A stretch of DNA of 64,000 bases from Sphingobacterium paucimobilis HER1398 (lineage in GTDB: Bacteria > Bacteroidota > Bacteroidia > Sphingobacteriales > Sphingobacteriaceae), in the NCBI RefSeq assembly GCF_000416985.1, contig NZ_ATDL01000022.1, forward strand, positions 124,001 to 188,000, given 5' to 3'. Under the pieces are notes generated by a model. That model saw nothing but the letters and a program-made list of their open reading frames with translations. It did not search any database and had not been told where the DNA came from. Positions 37,430-46,356 of the stretch are shown piece by piece. The position numbers and the translations under genes are program-made. Each line of letters opens with the position of its first letter. Within the stretch, counting starts at the first letter, position 1.

Positions 37430-38879
37430 CGATAAACATATCTTGGTAATCGGAGATTTTATGTTGGACCGTTACCTTGATGGAAGCTGTAACCGATTGG
37501 CCCCCGAGGGCAGTGTTCCCATACTCGATATAAAATCCGAAATGACCTGCTTGGGCGGATCCGCCAATGTCGCTGCAAACCTACAACAACTCGGAGCACA
37601 GGTTACCTATATAACCTATCTTGGACAGGATGAAGCTGCAAAAGCAGCTATTGCCAAGTTGCATGAGAAAGGAATACCTTCCCTTTGCCTGCATTTTACA
37701 GAAAGCGATCCTACGCTCACGAAAACCCGATTATTGAAAGATGGTCAACTATTGTACCGGATGGATGTAGGCAACCGAATGAATCCCTCCGAGTCCATTC
37801 AGGAAGGATTTCTTAAAGACTTCGAAAAAGCTTATGCAAATTGTGACGCGCTTTTTATCTCCGATTATGACAAAGGGGCTATCACCTCTGCAGTTATTAA
37901 TGGACTGGCCCAACTCCGCGAGAAAGAACACAAAACTTTGGTTGTAGATGCTAAAAACTACAGTAAATACAAGCATTTGGCCCCGGATATCATAAAACCC
38001 AATTACAAAGAGGCATTACAGATTACGGGCGAGCAAGCGATGGAAGACCGTATCAGGCAAGCTTCCAACTGGTCCAATACGCTCGCAAAAAATACGCAGG
38101 CGAAGACCATATTAGTAACTTTGGATCAGGATGGTGTCGTTGTCAGTAGACGGAAGCTCACTTCCTTTCATTATGTGTCCCCTAGAGTCGACGTCAATAA
38201 TGTATCTGGTGCTGGCGACACTTTTTTGTCAGCTTATCTTCTTGCCCATCTTTCTGGTGCTTCTGATTATGAAGCGAGTAGAATAGCCTGTACTGCAGCG
38301 GCCGTCGCTATACAAAAGCCAACCACAGCTTCCTGTACACTCGCTGAGTTACGCTATGCTTTGATTCCTACAGACACCAAAGTACTGGACAACATGGAAG
38401 ACCTGAAATGCCTATCTGAAACCTTACGGCATGAGAAAAAGATTGTGTTTACCAATGGCTGTTTTGACATCTTCCATTCCGGACACGCGCATTACCTAAG
38501 ACAGGCTCGTGCATTGGGTGATCTATTGGTCGTGGGAGTCAATACCGATGCCAGTGTGTCTCGTCTTAAGGGGCCTCATCGTCCTGTTAACATTCTTTCT
38601 GACCGCATCGAAGTCCTACGAGGTTTAGCGTGTGTCGATTACATAGTCCCTTTTGGGAACCAAGAAAACGACACCCCCGAAATGATCATAAAAGCACTTC
38701 AACCCGCTATATTTGTAAAAGGTGAAGATTATAAAAACAAGGCCCTACCTGAGCGCGAACTCTTAGAGTCGCTAGGTGCCAAAGTCGAGCTCCTACCCTA
38801 TATTCCCCATCAGTCTACTACAAAGATTATCGCCAGGGTACAACATGATGACAATACTGTACTAAAAAAGATAAGCTAA
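37392..38879 (+). CDS. hldE: Bifunctional heptose 7-phosphate kinase/heptose 1-phosphate adenylyltransferase
   Basis: A 495-residue two-domain enzyme. The N-terminal PfkB-type kinase (about residues 1-325) has GDFMLDRYLDG (about 21), a sugar-binding GGSANVAANL (about 55) and the ATP/anion-hole motif NVSGAGDTFLSAYL (about 274). The C-terminal nucleotidyltransferase (about 345-490) has TNGCFDIFHSGHAHYL with the HxGH-type motif (about 353) and PHRPVN. Together they make D-glycero-D-manno-heptose-1,7-bisphosphate and then the ADP-heptose. The domain order is the E. coli HldE order. No hldD epimerase gene is near, so the product may be the D,D-heptose form. It overlaps gmhB and the following GT9 gene. 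Confidence 0.93.
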   Translation: MNTQEKQILRTFSDKHILVIGDFMLDRYLDGSCNRLAPEGSVPILDIKSEMTCLGGSANVAANLQQLGAQVTYITYLGQDEAAKAAIAKLHEKGIPSLCLHFTESDPTLTKTRLLKDGQLLYRMDVGNRMNPSESIQEGFLKDFEKAYANCDALFISDYDKGAITSAVINGLAQLREKEHKTLVVDAKNYSKYKHLAPDIIKPNYKEALQITGEQAMEDRIRQASNWSNTLAKNTQAKTILVTLDQDGVVVSRRKLTSFHYVSPRVDVNNVSGAGDTFLSAYLLAHLSGASDYEASRIACTAAAVAIQKPTTASCTLAELRYALIPTDTKVLDNMEDLKCLSETLRHEKKIVFTNGCFDIFHSGHAHYLRQARALGDLLVVGVNTDASVSRLKGPHRPVNILSDRIEVLRGLACVDYIVPFGNQENDTPEMIIKALQPAIFVKGEDYKNKALPERELLESLGAKVELLPYIPHQSTTKIIARVQHDDNTVLKKIS

Positions 38880-39943
38880 TGGAGGCTTGGAATGCATGTA
38901 AAAATTTACTGATTGTCCGTTTAGACAATATGGGAGATGTCATCATGAACAATGCAGCTTTATCAGAGCTCCGTGATTATTTTCCGGAGAGCTCACTGAC
39001 GTTGCTTACCTCTAGCATGGCGGCTCCTATTACCTCCTTCTTAGGTAGTGTAGATCATGTTATGCTCTTTGATACGCCATGGATGAAACTCGAAGATTCA
39101 GATCAGCGGGCCAGTCTTCAACAACTGATTGCCGCTATCAAAAGTCAACAATTTGATGCCTGTATCATTTTTAGTGTCTATAGTCAGAGTAGCATGCCTG
39201 CAGCATTAATTGCGTATTTGGCGGAGATTCCACTTCGGGCGGGTTACTCCCGCGAGAATCCTTATCATCTACTTACCCATTGGTATCCAGACCCCGAACC
39301 ACTATTTGAGATCAGACACCAAATACAACGTGATCTAAAACTTCTTGAAATAATAGGCATTCAACCGGATATGACACGTTTGCCCAGCTTAAAAAAGGTC
39401 GGACATACTGTTCCTATTGTACGCAACGATCTTTGGGCTGATTTCGTAACCGCCCCCTATCACCTAGTACACTTAGAAGTTTCCGAAACCAAACGTCAGT
39501 ATCCAGCATTGCAGGCCCGAGAACTGATACAGGGACTACTGGCCGAGGGGAAAAAGATTGTGTATACGGGACAACAACAGAGCCCCTATCTGGACAGCTG
39601 TATTCAGGGTATCAGTGACCCAAATTTGCTAGACTTGCGTGGACACACCGATATAGCCCAACTCTTGACTCTTATTGAGCATGCTACCGGAGTAGTCTGT
39701 GTCAATACCAGCGTAATGCATATAGCATGTGCTTATGAGCGCCCCCTTTTAGCGTTGTATGCTGACAGCAATCCTCAACATACACCATGGAACCAGCAGC
39801 ACATTCAGATTATATTTGACGTCCCAGAACAATTTCGCAGTAAAAACCAGATTATCACCTACACCCATTTCCGCCATCAAATGCCGATTACTTCCCCTAG
39901 TGATATTCCTACACTTCTTTATCAGTATAATTCACTATTCTAG
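38879..39943 (+). CDS. GT9 glycosyltransferase (heptosyltransferase-like), operon end
   Basis: A 354-residue GT-B enzyme of the ADP-heptose:LPS heptosyltransferase family. The N terminus has LLIVRLDNMGDVIMNNAALSEL (about residues 9-30, in two parts LLIVRLDNMGDV and IMNNAALSEL), and the C-terminal domain has VVCVNTSVMHIACAYERPLLALYAD (about residues 279-303), the donor-binding half in the usual form. The ATG overlaps the hldE stop codon by one base. Substrate donor is probably the ADP-heptose made by this operon; the acceptor is unknown. It is convergent with a second GT9 gene. Confidence 0.85.
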   Translation: MEAWNACKNLLIVRLDNMGDVIMNNAALSELRDYFPESSLTLLTSSMAAPITSFLGSVDHVMLFDTPWMKLEDSDQRASLQQLIAAIKSQQFDACIIFSVYSQSSMPAALIAYLAEIPLRAGYSRENPYHLLTHWYPDPEPLFEIRHQIQRDLKLLEIIGIQPDMTRLPSLKKVGHTVPIVRNDLWADFVTAPYHLVHLEVSETKRQYPALQARELIQGLLAEGKKIVYTGQQQSPYLDSCIQGISDPNLLDLRGHTDIAQLLTLIEHATGVVCVNTSVMHIACAYERPLLALYADSNPQHTPWNQQHIQIIFDVPEQFRSKNQIITYTHFRHQMPITSPSDIPTLLYQYNSLF

Positions 39944-39961
39944 TAGACGGAGTGGCATCGT

Positions 39962-40939
39962 CTAATGCACTTGCAACATACGATCTATAACCGCCTCCAT
40001 GTCCACTAGGTCAAGCTCCTCTCGGCCGTTATAAGTAGTGTGAAGCGATTTATTGATTGGCCCCCAGCGGTTAGGTTCTCCATCTAGGCTGATGACAATA
40101 CTGCATGTTTCCAAAGCGGCTGCAACATGGGATATCCCCGTACAATTGCACACCAGCATAGCTGCATTTCGCACCAAGCAACCGAGCACCCCCAAATCAG
40201 TCTTACCAGCAAGATTGATTACCGGTATTTCCAATAATTGTTCCATTTCATCAACAAGATTTTCTTCAGCAACAGTTCCCGTCAATACAATTTGTAATCC
40301 CCGATGATGCAGATATTCAGCTAAGTATTTAAAATTAGACAAAGGCCATTGCCTATCAACATTACGACTTCCCACATGGACAATCGCATAATGACGTAGG
40401 TTCACTTGCCGCTCCAGCACATGGAAACCTTCCCAATCAGAAAACTTAAGGGGAAATAAAATCCTCCTATCGGTCGATTCTACTTTTAACCCCATATGTT
40501 CTAGCAATGCCAGATGGCGATCAACCTCATGAAGATCATCTGGATAATGTAGCCAATCCTTATTAGCATTCCTGCGATCAGGGCAGAAGCCGATCAAACG
40601 CTTGGCCTCCCATAACTTTAAGAAATCATTCACAATTGTACCGCTGCCATGCATCTGTAATAAGAGGTCGAAATCCCTTTTTTGCATTTCTTGTACAAAT
40701 CGATCTATTTCCGCCAAATCAGGCGTGGGTAGCTCAGGCAAACCGGCATATCCTGGAAATACGATAAACTCATCAATGAAATCATAACGCTCTACCAATG
40801 ACTTCATATGCGGTAGACCTATCATATACAATATAGAGTCTGGAAAGCATCTTTTCAGATGGGCTACCGCAGGCAATGCACATAACAGATCACCTAATTG
40901 TAAAGCACGAAATACAGCTATTTTTAAAGGTACAGGCAT
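39962..40939 (-). CDS. GT9 glycosyltransferase (heptosyltransferase-like), second
   Basis: A 325-residue GT9 enzyme. The N terminus KIAVFRALQLGDLLCALPAV (about residues 6-25) and C-terminal LVCNCTGISHVAAALETCSIVISL (about residues 267-290) match the family. I start at ATG 40939; an in-frame TTG at 40954 would add five residues and overlap the upstream stop. It is opposite in strand to the forward heptose operon and is co-directional with the helical exported protein gene at 40951-41475, whose stop lies 11 bases upstream. It may use the same ADP-heptose. Confidence 0.82.
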   Translation of the reverse strand: MPVPLKIAVFRALQLGDLLCALPAVAHLKRCFPDSILYMIGLPHMKSLVERYDFIDEFIVFPGYAGLPELPTPDLAEIDRFVQEMQKRDFDLLLQMHGSGTIVNDFLKLWEAKRLIGFCPDRRNANKDWLHYPDDLHEVDRHLALLEHMGLKVESTDRRILFPLKFSDWEGFHVLERQVNLRHYAIVHVGSRNVDRQWPLSNFKYLAEYLHHRGLQIVLTGTVAEENLVDEMEQLLEIPVINLAGKTDLGVLGCLVRNAAMLVCNCTGISHVAAALETCSIVISLDGEPNRWGPINKSLHTTYNGREELDLVDMEAVIDRMLQVH

Positions 40940-40950
40940 AGGTTTGGCAT

Positions 40951-41475
40951 TCAAGGTATAGCCTTTGCAAGTGGATTAGGATACTGTTTTCTTACTTTGC
41001 GTATCTCCTGCTGCAGGTTAAACAATTCGGGCAGCGCCTTAAAAGAAAAATAAGAGATATCCTCCGAAGCCGCATCCTGCACCAGTTGCGTATAGAAGGT
41101 AATACTTTTGTTGATATGATCCTCACAGACTTCAAGATAGGCTCCCTCTTTTTGGGAATCATAGCCTTCAAATCCCTTCTGCAAGCGGCCGTATAGCAAT
41201 TCAAACTCTGACTCTGCCAACTGCAGATTCTTACCTGTACAGAGTTCTACAGCATCCGGCTGTGTAGCGGTATAATACGACTTAATCCTACTACACAGTT
41301 CCCTAATCTTTTTATCCTTGCTATGGCTATAAAAAAGCTCCGCCATTCCCAATCCTTCGGTCCGCATAAATACAATATTGCGGATCACCCTACCCTCCAC
41401 CTGCTCATTTTGCGCTTCGGTGCGTGGTATGGGGACTATAAAAAGAAAAAAGAGTACGAAAGCCTGAATATACAT
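40951..41475 (-). CDS. Exported helical protein of unknown function
   Basis: A 174-residue protein with a signal peptide (MYIQAFVLFFLFIVPIPRTEAQ). The mature part is predicted to be mostly helical and is rich in charged residues; the pattern is similar in style to DUF4142 proteins (compare 46801-47361), but I see no clear family motif. It lies just upstream of a GT9 gene on the same strand. Envelope stress or glycan work is a possible link, without direct evidence. Confidence 0.55.
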   Translation of the reverse strand: MYIQAFVLFFLFIVPIPRTEAQNEQVEGRVIRNIVFMRTEGLGMAELFYSHSKDKKIRELCSRIKSYYTATQPDAVELCTGKNLQLAESEFELLYGRLQKGFEGYDSQKEGAYLEVCEDHINKSITFYTQLVQDAASEDISYFSFKALPELFNLQQEIRKVRKQYPNPLAKAIP

Positions 41476-41754
41476 AATTAGTTGTTATCTATTTCTCTAG
41501 TAACAAATGATATACCGTATTGTTCAGCACAATGGGTGCTATATATAAATACCCGTATTTTTTGAACAAAAAATGACATAAACACCTATAAAAGAACACT
41601 TCAGCGAGCGACAGTGATTCTAACAAAGGGTATTTTTCTCCACCCTTGCCGTATATATATCCTTTTTTACTGTGCGAATACCCAAACGCATCAGATTGGG
41701 TACTTCTTGCACTTTTTTTGTAACAGACCTGGTACATCTAAAAATAACTTCAAC
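41476..41754. promoter_or_regulatory. Divergent control region of the second sigma factor gene
   Basis: The 279-base gap lies between the reverse exported protein gene and the forward sigma factor gene. It contains AAATACCCGTATTTTTT (about 41546-41562), with motif-like ends in both directions, and a small palindrome, TACCCAA (41679-41685) with TTGGGTA (41696-41702). GAATACCC is part of the latter. The palindrome is a candidate operator for the sigma gene. No gene is seen here. Confidence 0.35.
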
Positions 41755-42261
41755 ATGGAAAACAAAGATTTAAATTTACAGCTCAATGAATACCGTTCGG
41801 TATTGAAGAATCTTGCCTACAAGTTTACCAATGACCCGGAAGACATCCAGGACTTGGTACAGGAAACCCTGCTTCGCGCATTAAAGTACATTGATCAGTT
41901 TTTTCACAACCCCCGGGTAGTTTCTTGGTTGTTCGTTATCATGAAGAACATATACATCAACCATTACCGTCACCGTAAGCAGAAATACCGCTATGAAAAC
42001 CACAAGGCCAATGAATATCAAGATCTGGGTTGCCATGAGCCCTTTACCGAAAATACCGTCGAAAAAAGCCTCGCGCTAAAGGATGTAAAACAGGCTTTGA
42101 CCCAATTACCCAAGGAGCACAAAGAGATGTTCGACCATTATATCAATGGGTATAAGTACAAAGAACTCTCGGATCTCTATGGTATCCCAGAGGGTACGAT
42201 AAAATCCAGAATTTTCCTCATACGGAAAGGACTGCAGAAGCAGTTTCCACAATACATATAA
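41755..42261 (+). CDS. Small sigma-70 family sigma factor, paralogue 2
   Basis: A 168-residue sigma factor. Region 2 has DIQDLVQETLLRALKYIDQFF (about 33-53, in two parts DIQDLVQETL and LRALKYIDQFF) and WLFVIMKNIYINHYR; region 4 has LPKEHKEMFDHYINGYKYKELSDLYGIPEGTIKSRIF (about 117-153, in two parts). It is a close paralogue of the sigma at 22268-22765, and no anti-sigma gene is adjacent to either. ATG 41755 is chosen because the longer frame from 41614 adds a non-conserved, Cys-rich stretch. The downstream gene is ku, 94 bases on. Two similar sigmas in one region suggest either two stress inputs or a duplication. Confidence 0.85.
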   Translation: MENKDLNLQLNEYRSVLKNLAYKFTNDPEDIQDLVQETLLRALKYIDQFFHNPRVVSWLFVIMKNIYINHYRHRKQKYRYENHKANEYQDLGCHEPFTENTVEKSLALKDVKQALTQLPKEHKEMFDHYINGYKYKELSDLYGIPEGTIKSRIFLIRKGLQKQFPQYI

Positions 42262-42284
42262 TTCCTTCAACACCTTCACAAACG

Positions 42285-42322
42285 GTGAAATACGGGTGGA
42301 CCAAAACCAACCTGTATTTCAC
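42285..42322 (+). terminator. Hairpin between the sigma factor and ku genes
   Basis: GTGAAATAC (42285-42293) pairs with GTATTTCAC (42314-42322), a perfect nine-bp stem with an inner GGT/ACC pair. There is no T-run, so it may be a weak terminator or a regulatory palindrome upstream of ku. The right arm contains the GTATTTCAC form of the recurring motif. Confidence 0.4.
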
Positions 42323-42354
42323 TTGTTCAATTAGCATACTAAACAGCATATATT

Positions 42355-43110
42355 ATGAGAGCCATATGGACAGGAGCTATCGGTTTTGGTTTGGTCAACA
42401 TACCCATTAAAATATACAGTGCTACACAGAGCAGTTCATTAGATCTGGATATGTTGGATCGGAAAGACAAGTCAAACATTAAGTACAAACGTGTCAATGA
42501 AACCACAGGCAAGGAAGTCAGCTGGGACAATATCGTAAAAGGCTATTTACTTAACGAGCAGTATATCGTGCTGGAAAGCGTAGATTTCGAGGAAGCAAGT
42601 CCCGAAAAGAACAAAATGATCAACCTGCATTCCTTTGTCAAAACCGAAGAAATAGACAGTATTTACTTTGAGACGCCCTATTATCTTGAGCCCGCCAAAG
42701 GAGGTGAAAAAGCGTATGATCTTCTTCTAAAAGCATTAACAAAAAGTAAGACCGCGGGCTTAGGGTCCTTTGTCATGCGTAACGTCGAAAATCTTGCTTT
42801 GGTCAAGCCTCATGGGAATTCCCTATTGCTCAACAAGCTTCGGTTTGAAGAAGAGATCCGCGACAGCGAAGAGCTGCGCCTACCCCAGAATACGAAAATC
42901 AAAAAAGAAGAGATGGATATGGCTCTTCAACTGATAAAGCAACATTCCCAACCTTTTGACATCTCGAAATACAAGAACGAATATACCGCAGAATTACTCA
43001 ATATCATCAAGCAGAAAGCCAAAGGGAAGCATACCTCTATCCGTAAGATAAACGTAGAGTACACGAAATCTAGTGATCTCCTCGCCAAGTTAAAAGCCAG
43101 CTTAGCCTAA
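42355..43110 (+). CDS. ku: Ku-like DNA end-binding protein
   Basis: A 251-residue Ku homodimer subunit for bacterial non-homologous end joining. The start MRAIWTGAIGFGLVNIPIKIYSA is the family opening (about residues 1-23; first part RAIWTGAIGFGLVNIPIKIY), and the central block ISLHSFVKTEEIDSIYFETPYYLEP-type segment NLHSFVKTEEIDSIYFE (about 92) is conserved. A Lys-rich C terminus is short, lacking a long basic tail. The gene is convergent with ligD; the stop codons lie two bases apart. Ku binds broken ends and recruits LigD, chiefly in stationary phase or after desiccation. Confidence 0.95.
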   Translation: MRAIWTGAIGFGLVNIPIKIYSATQSSSLDLDMLDRKDKSNIKYKRVNETTGKEVSWDNIVKGYLLNEQYIVLESVDFEEASPEKNKMINLHSFVKTEEIDSIYFETPYYLEPAKGGEKAYDLLLKALTKSKTAGLGSFVMRNVENLALVKPHGNSLLLNKLRFEEEIRDSEELRLPQNTKIKKEEMDMALQLIKQHSQPFDISKYKNEYTAELLNIIKQKAKGKHTSIRKINVEYTKSSDLLAKLKASLA

Positions 43111-43112
43111 GC

Positions 43113-45533
43113 TCACAGCCTAGCGAGTGCCTGCTTTATATTAACGGGCTTATCCCAGATTGCCGCCCACGGATCTTTCTTATCTTTCACACGCTTTAGC
43201 ATACTCCGGATATTAAAAACCTTGATCTGTAGCCCTACCTTAAGTTCTTCCCAAAATAAGGGGGCACTTGCTGTAGCTCCTTCCTTAGGCCGCAACGAAT
43301 AGGGTGCCGCAATAGTCTGCCCCCTTCTATTTTGTAAAAAATCCAAATAAATCAGCCCCTTTCGCTTTTTGGGATCTCGTACGATACTGGTCGTTTCCTG
43401 GTGCCGCTCATGGAGTATGGATGCCAATAACTGTATAAAATCGCGTACGATATCGTAATCATACTTCGCCTTTACATACAGGTAGATATGTAATCCTGTC
43501 GATCCAGAAGTTTTCAGAAATGCGGGTACACCTATCTTATCCAATAGCTTTTTAGCATCTTGAGCGATACGGACGACCTCATCAAAGTCTGCTCCATTAG
43601 GATCCAGGTCCAGCACCCCGAAATCGGGCTTCTCCGGCTTTTTATAAGTGGCCAACCAAGGATTTATTTCAATAGATCCCAGATTAGCGATATACAACAA
43701 CGTCTGTTTGTCATTACAGACGATATAATCGATTTCCTTACCGGTACTTTCTGCATGGACAGGTACTGTTTTGATCCATTCCGGTATCTTGTCAGGATCC
43801 ACATCCTTCTGAAAAAAACCATCCTTCTCGATTCCATTCGGGAAGCGGTGCAGAGAGATCGGTTTGTCTTTGAGATAGGGCAATATCCAATCCGCCATTT
43901 CTTCATAATAGGCGATCATCTGCCCTTTCAGATAATTATCCTTAGGCCAGTAGACCTTATCCAGGTTGGTCAGTTCTACAGTCTTACCTCCGATCTTAAG
44001 TGTCTCTTCATTTCTGTCTATATCCATAGCTTCTTCCGTTTTGATCTCCTTTGCTTTCTTATCTTCCCGTAGCATCTTAAATACGGGGTGTCTTAAATGT
44101 TCTTCTTTTGTCCATTCTGAATAGTATACCTCCGCTATCAATATCGGTTTTAGCCAGATCACCTCCTTCTCCTTAGCCACCTTTGTCCCTCGGGCAAATG
44201 GCTTCCTTCCATTCTCCAACCGTTGCATCGTTGTATAGAGCGACTGCAGCAAAGCATCGCTAAACCCCGTTCCACAGTTACCGATATAAACCAGTTGACC
44301 TTCCTTATAGAGACCCAGCACCAATGCGCCGAAAAAGTCCCGACTCCCTTGAGGGCGGGTATAACCGCAAATAATCACCTCCTGGCTATGCCTCAGCTTG
44401 TATTTTACCCAACTTGTACTCCGCGTTCCTTCGAGGTAACGGCTATCCTTTTCTTTGGCCACTATACCTTCCCAGTTGTTATCCTTTGCAATCTGCTGTA
44501 CCTCTACGCTATTTCCCTTCAGTGACTCTACTTTCTGTATAACCTTCACTCCATCCATCCGTTTAAGCAGTAGATTTAGTAAATCTCTACGCTCTTCCAA
44601 GCCATAGGCAGTCACTTCTTCTTTCTCCAAGCGCAGGATATCAAACACATAATAATGTAACTTCAGTGCACTAGGGATAGGCTCCCCACTGGCTATCAGC
44701 TGAAAGTGGGCCTTTTTGTCCATATCTTCGATCACCAATTCCCCATCCAAGCAAACATCCCGATCCAATCCATCAATTTCCTCTATTAATGAAGGAAACA
44801 GATGGTTCATCAGCTTCCCATTACGGGAGTAAAGATGCGTGCCTTGGCTATCATGTACCGCCAGTATCCGGAACCCATCATATTTTTTTTCATACAGCCA
44901 ATCCCCTCCCTCCGGCAGTTTCTCAACCAGCTTGGTCAACATCGGTTTTGGAGGAGGCCCACTCTTGAATGCCAGTCCTGCGATTTTTACCGGTTCAGCT
45001 ACCCTATCTTCACTATTATACGGCTTATCTGTAGCGTATTTATCCTGATGCTTGATCAGCAACCACGCTTTTTCATCGCCTCCTTTCATACGTACCAAGG
45101 CAAACTCACCACGTAAAATATGACCCCATAGTTTAAACTTAATTGACCCCTTCTCCCAATTTTTCAAAAACTCCCTTTCATTTTCCACATCTGTAAACTC
45201 ATAGTAGCCCGAATCAAAAATGTGCACTGTACCAGCGCCATAATTTCCCTTAGGAATATTGCCTTCAAAAGAGGCATAATCTACAGGGTGATCCTCCACC
45301 TGCATGGCAAGTCGCTTATCCTTAGGATACAGTGATGGTCCCTTCGGCACCGCCCAACTTTTCAGAACACCATCCAGCTCCAATCTGAAATCATAATGTA
45401 GCCGTGAGGCATGATGACGTTGTACCACGAAGCGCAATTTATGTTTAGCTTGCTTTTTTATAGGGCTCTTTCCCTGAGGTTCATCCGTCTTTTCAAAATT
45501 TCTCTTTCTTGTATATGTTTCTAATTTGGCCAT
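43113..45533 (-). CDS. ligD: Multifunctional NHEJ DNA ligase LigD (PE-LIG-POL)
   Basis: An 806-residue three-domain repair enzyme. The 3'-phosphoesterase lies first (about residues 28-150: HKLRFVVQRHHASRLHYDFR with the catalytic His and YASFEGNIPKGNYGAG). The ATP-dependent ligase is next (about 190-480: KKYDGFR with the catalytic Lys and a C-terminal EVIWLKPILIAEV). The primase-polymerase is last (about 510-800: TNLDKVYWPKDNYLKGQM, FGVLDLDPNGADF with catalytic Asp residues, and TSGSTGLHIYLYV). The PE-LIG-POL order is usual for Bacteroidota. With Ku it seals double-strand breaks without a template. Confidence 0.95.
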   Translation of the reverse strand: MAKLETYTRKRNFEKTDEPQGKSPIKKQAKHKLRFVVQRHHASRLHYDFRLELDGVLKSWAVPKGPSLYPKDKRLAMQVEDHPVDYASFEGNIPKGNYGAGTVHIFDSGYYEFTDVENEREFLKNWEKGSIKFKLWGHILRGEFALVRMKGGDEKAWLLIKHQDKYATDKPYNSEDRVAEPVKIAGLAFKSGPPPKPMLTKLVEKLPEGGDWLYEKKYDGFRILAVHDSQGTHLYSRNGKLMNHLFPSLIEEIDGLDRDVCLDGELVIEDMDKKAHFQLIASGEPIPSALKLHYYVFDILRLEKEEVTAYGLEERRDLLNLLLKRMDGVKVIQKVESLKGNSVEVQQIAKDNNWEGIVAKEKDSRYLEGTRSTSWVKYKLRHSQEVIICGYTRPQGSRDFFGALVLGLYKEGQLVYIGNCGTGFSDALLQSLYTTMQRLENGRKPFARGTKVAKEKEVIWLKPILIAEVYYSEWTKEEHLRHPVFKMLREDKKAKEIKTEEAMDIDRNEETLKIGGKTVELTNLDKVYWPKDNYLKGQMIAYYEEMADWILPYLKDKPISLHRFPNGIEKDGFFQKDVDPDKIPEWIKTVPVHAESTGKEIDYIVCNDKQTLLYIANLGSIEINPWLATYKKPEKPDFGVLDLDPNGADFDEVVRIAQDAKKLLDKIGVPAFLKTSGSTGLHIYLYVKAKYDYDIVRDFIQLLASILHERHQETTSIVRDPKKRKGLIYLDFLQNRRGQTIAAPYSLRPKEGATASAPLFWEELKVGLQIKVFNIRSMLKRVKDKKDPWAAIWDKPVNIKQALARL

Positions 45534-45626
45534 GCTGTCTGTCTTTACGTTAAGTGCTGAACACTTAAAGATGCCTAAGGTTCATAAAAACAACAAACTA
45601 AAATGCGATACAACAAGCCTTTAACA

Positions 45627-45662
45627 CGTACTTATCGCTCACATTTACGTATTTCATCCCAC
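45627..45662 (+). promoter_or_regulatory. Candidate stress promoter before the 204-residue protein
   Basis: CGTACTTATCGCTCACATTT leads into GTATTTCATCCCAC (45649-45662), 66 bases before ATG 45715. It aligns without gaps to 33349-33384 (shared GTACTT, CTC, CATTTA, GTATTT, CC and ACAAC). Confidence 0.5.
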
Positions 45663-45714
45663 AACTTCTTACTGACCTAACCGTTCATGGCGTACAACAT
45701 TTAATAGAAACATA

Positions 45715-46329
45715 ATGCGAACACCTATTCCCGAACAGATTGAAGGCAAGGCCTTAGACTGTTTTAAGACCATAGATTTCCCGAGCTTACAGGACTCAGC
45801 ACGTTTTTTCGAGCAAGCAAAAACCAAACTGCTCGATATCAACAACTGGCATCAGATTACCGGTAGACCGTCTGCCGAATTTCAGATTATGGATTCCTTC
45901 GGCCTCCCCTTGGATCGGACCGTCGAAAGAGGAGACTATATACGTATTGACATTCCAGGACCGGGTCTGCCTTCAGCCGATGGCTACGATTGGGTACAGG
46001 TAGAAAGCATAGACAAGCAGAGCGAAGGACAAAACCAGCGCCTTACCCTTACTTTAAGGCCTAGTCCTGATCCCACAAATGAGCATACCGATACCGCACA
46101 TTTTTTTAAGCGTCTTGCTACTTCGTCTATTTTGTTAGAACAGACAGGCAAACGTATTTTCATTCATTACGCCGGACGCAATGAAATCATAAATACCGAC
46201 AACAGCTCCATCCTTGACAATTTCAGAAATTTCATGGTAGGACTAGGCGCCAAAATGGGAGCTTCTTTCCCACAATGGCAGGCATTGGTTGACGGATTGG
46301 GCAACAGTAGGACAATGAATAGTAATTAA
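45715..46329 (+). CDS. Hypothetical protein, 204 residues
   Basis: A soluble protein without signal peptide or known motif that I recognise. The middle is rich in beta-like segments with charged turns (GDYIRIDIPGPGLPSADGYDWVQVES, best read as GDYIRIDIPGP and DGYDWVQVE), and the C-terminal 50 residues are predicted helical and end MNSN. It has a stress-type element 66 bases upstream and is followed by a 53-residue polar protein gene. A role in stress survival is inferred only from context. Confidence 0.65.
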   Translation: MRTPIPEQIEGKALDCFKTIDFPSLQDSARFFEQAKTKLLDINNWHQITGRPSAEFQIMDSFGLPLDRTVERGDYIRIDIPGPGLPSADGYDWVQVESIDKQSEGQNQRLTLTLRPSPDPTNEHTDTAHFFKRLATSSILLEQTGKRIFIHYAGRNEIINTDNSSILDNFRNFMVGLGAKMGASFPQWQALVDGLGNSRTMNSN

Positions 46330-46356
46330 TTTAACACTTTTAAAACAATAGAACAC

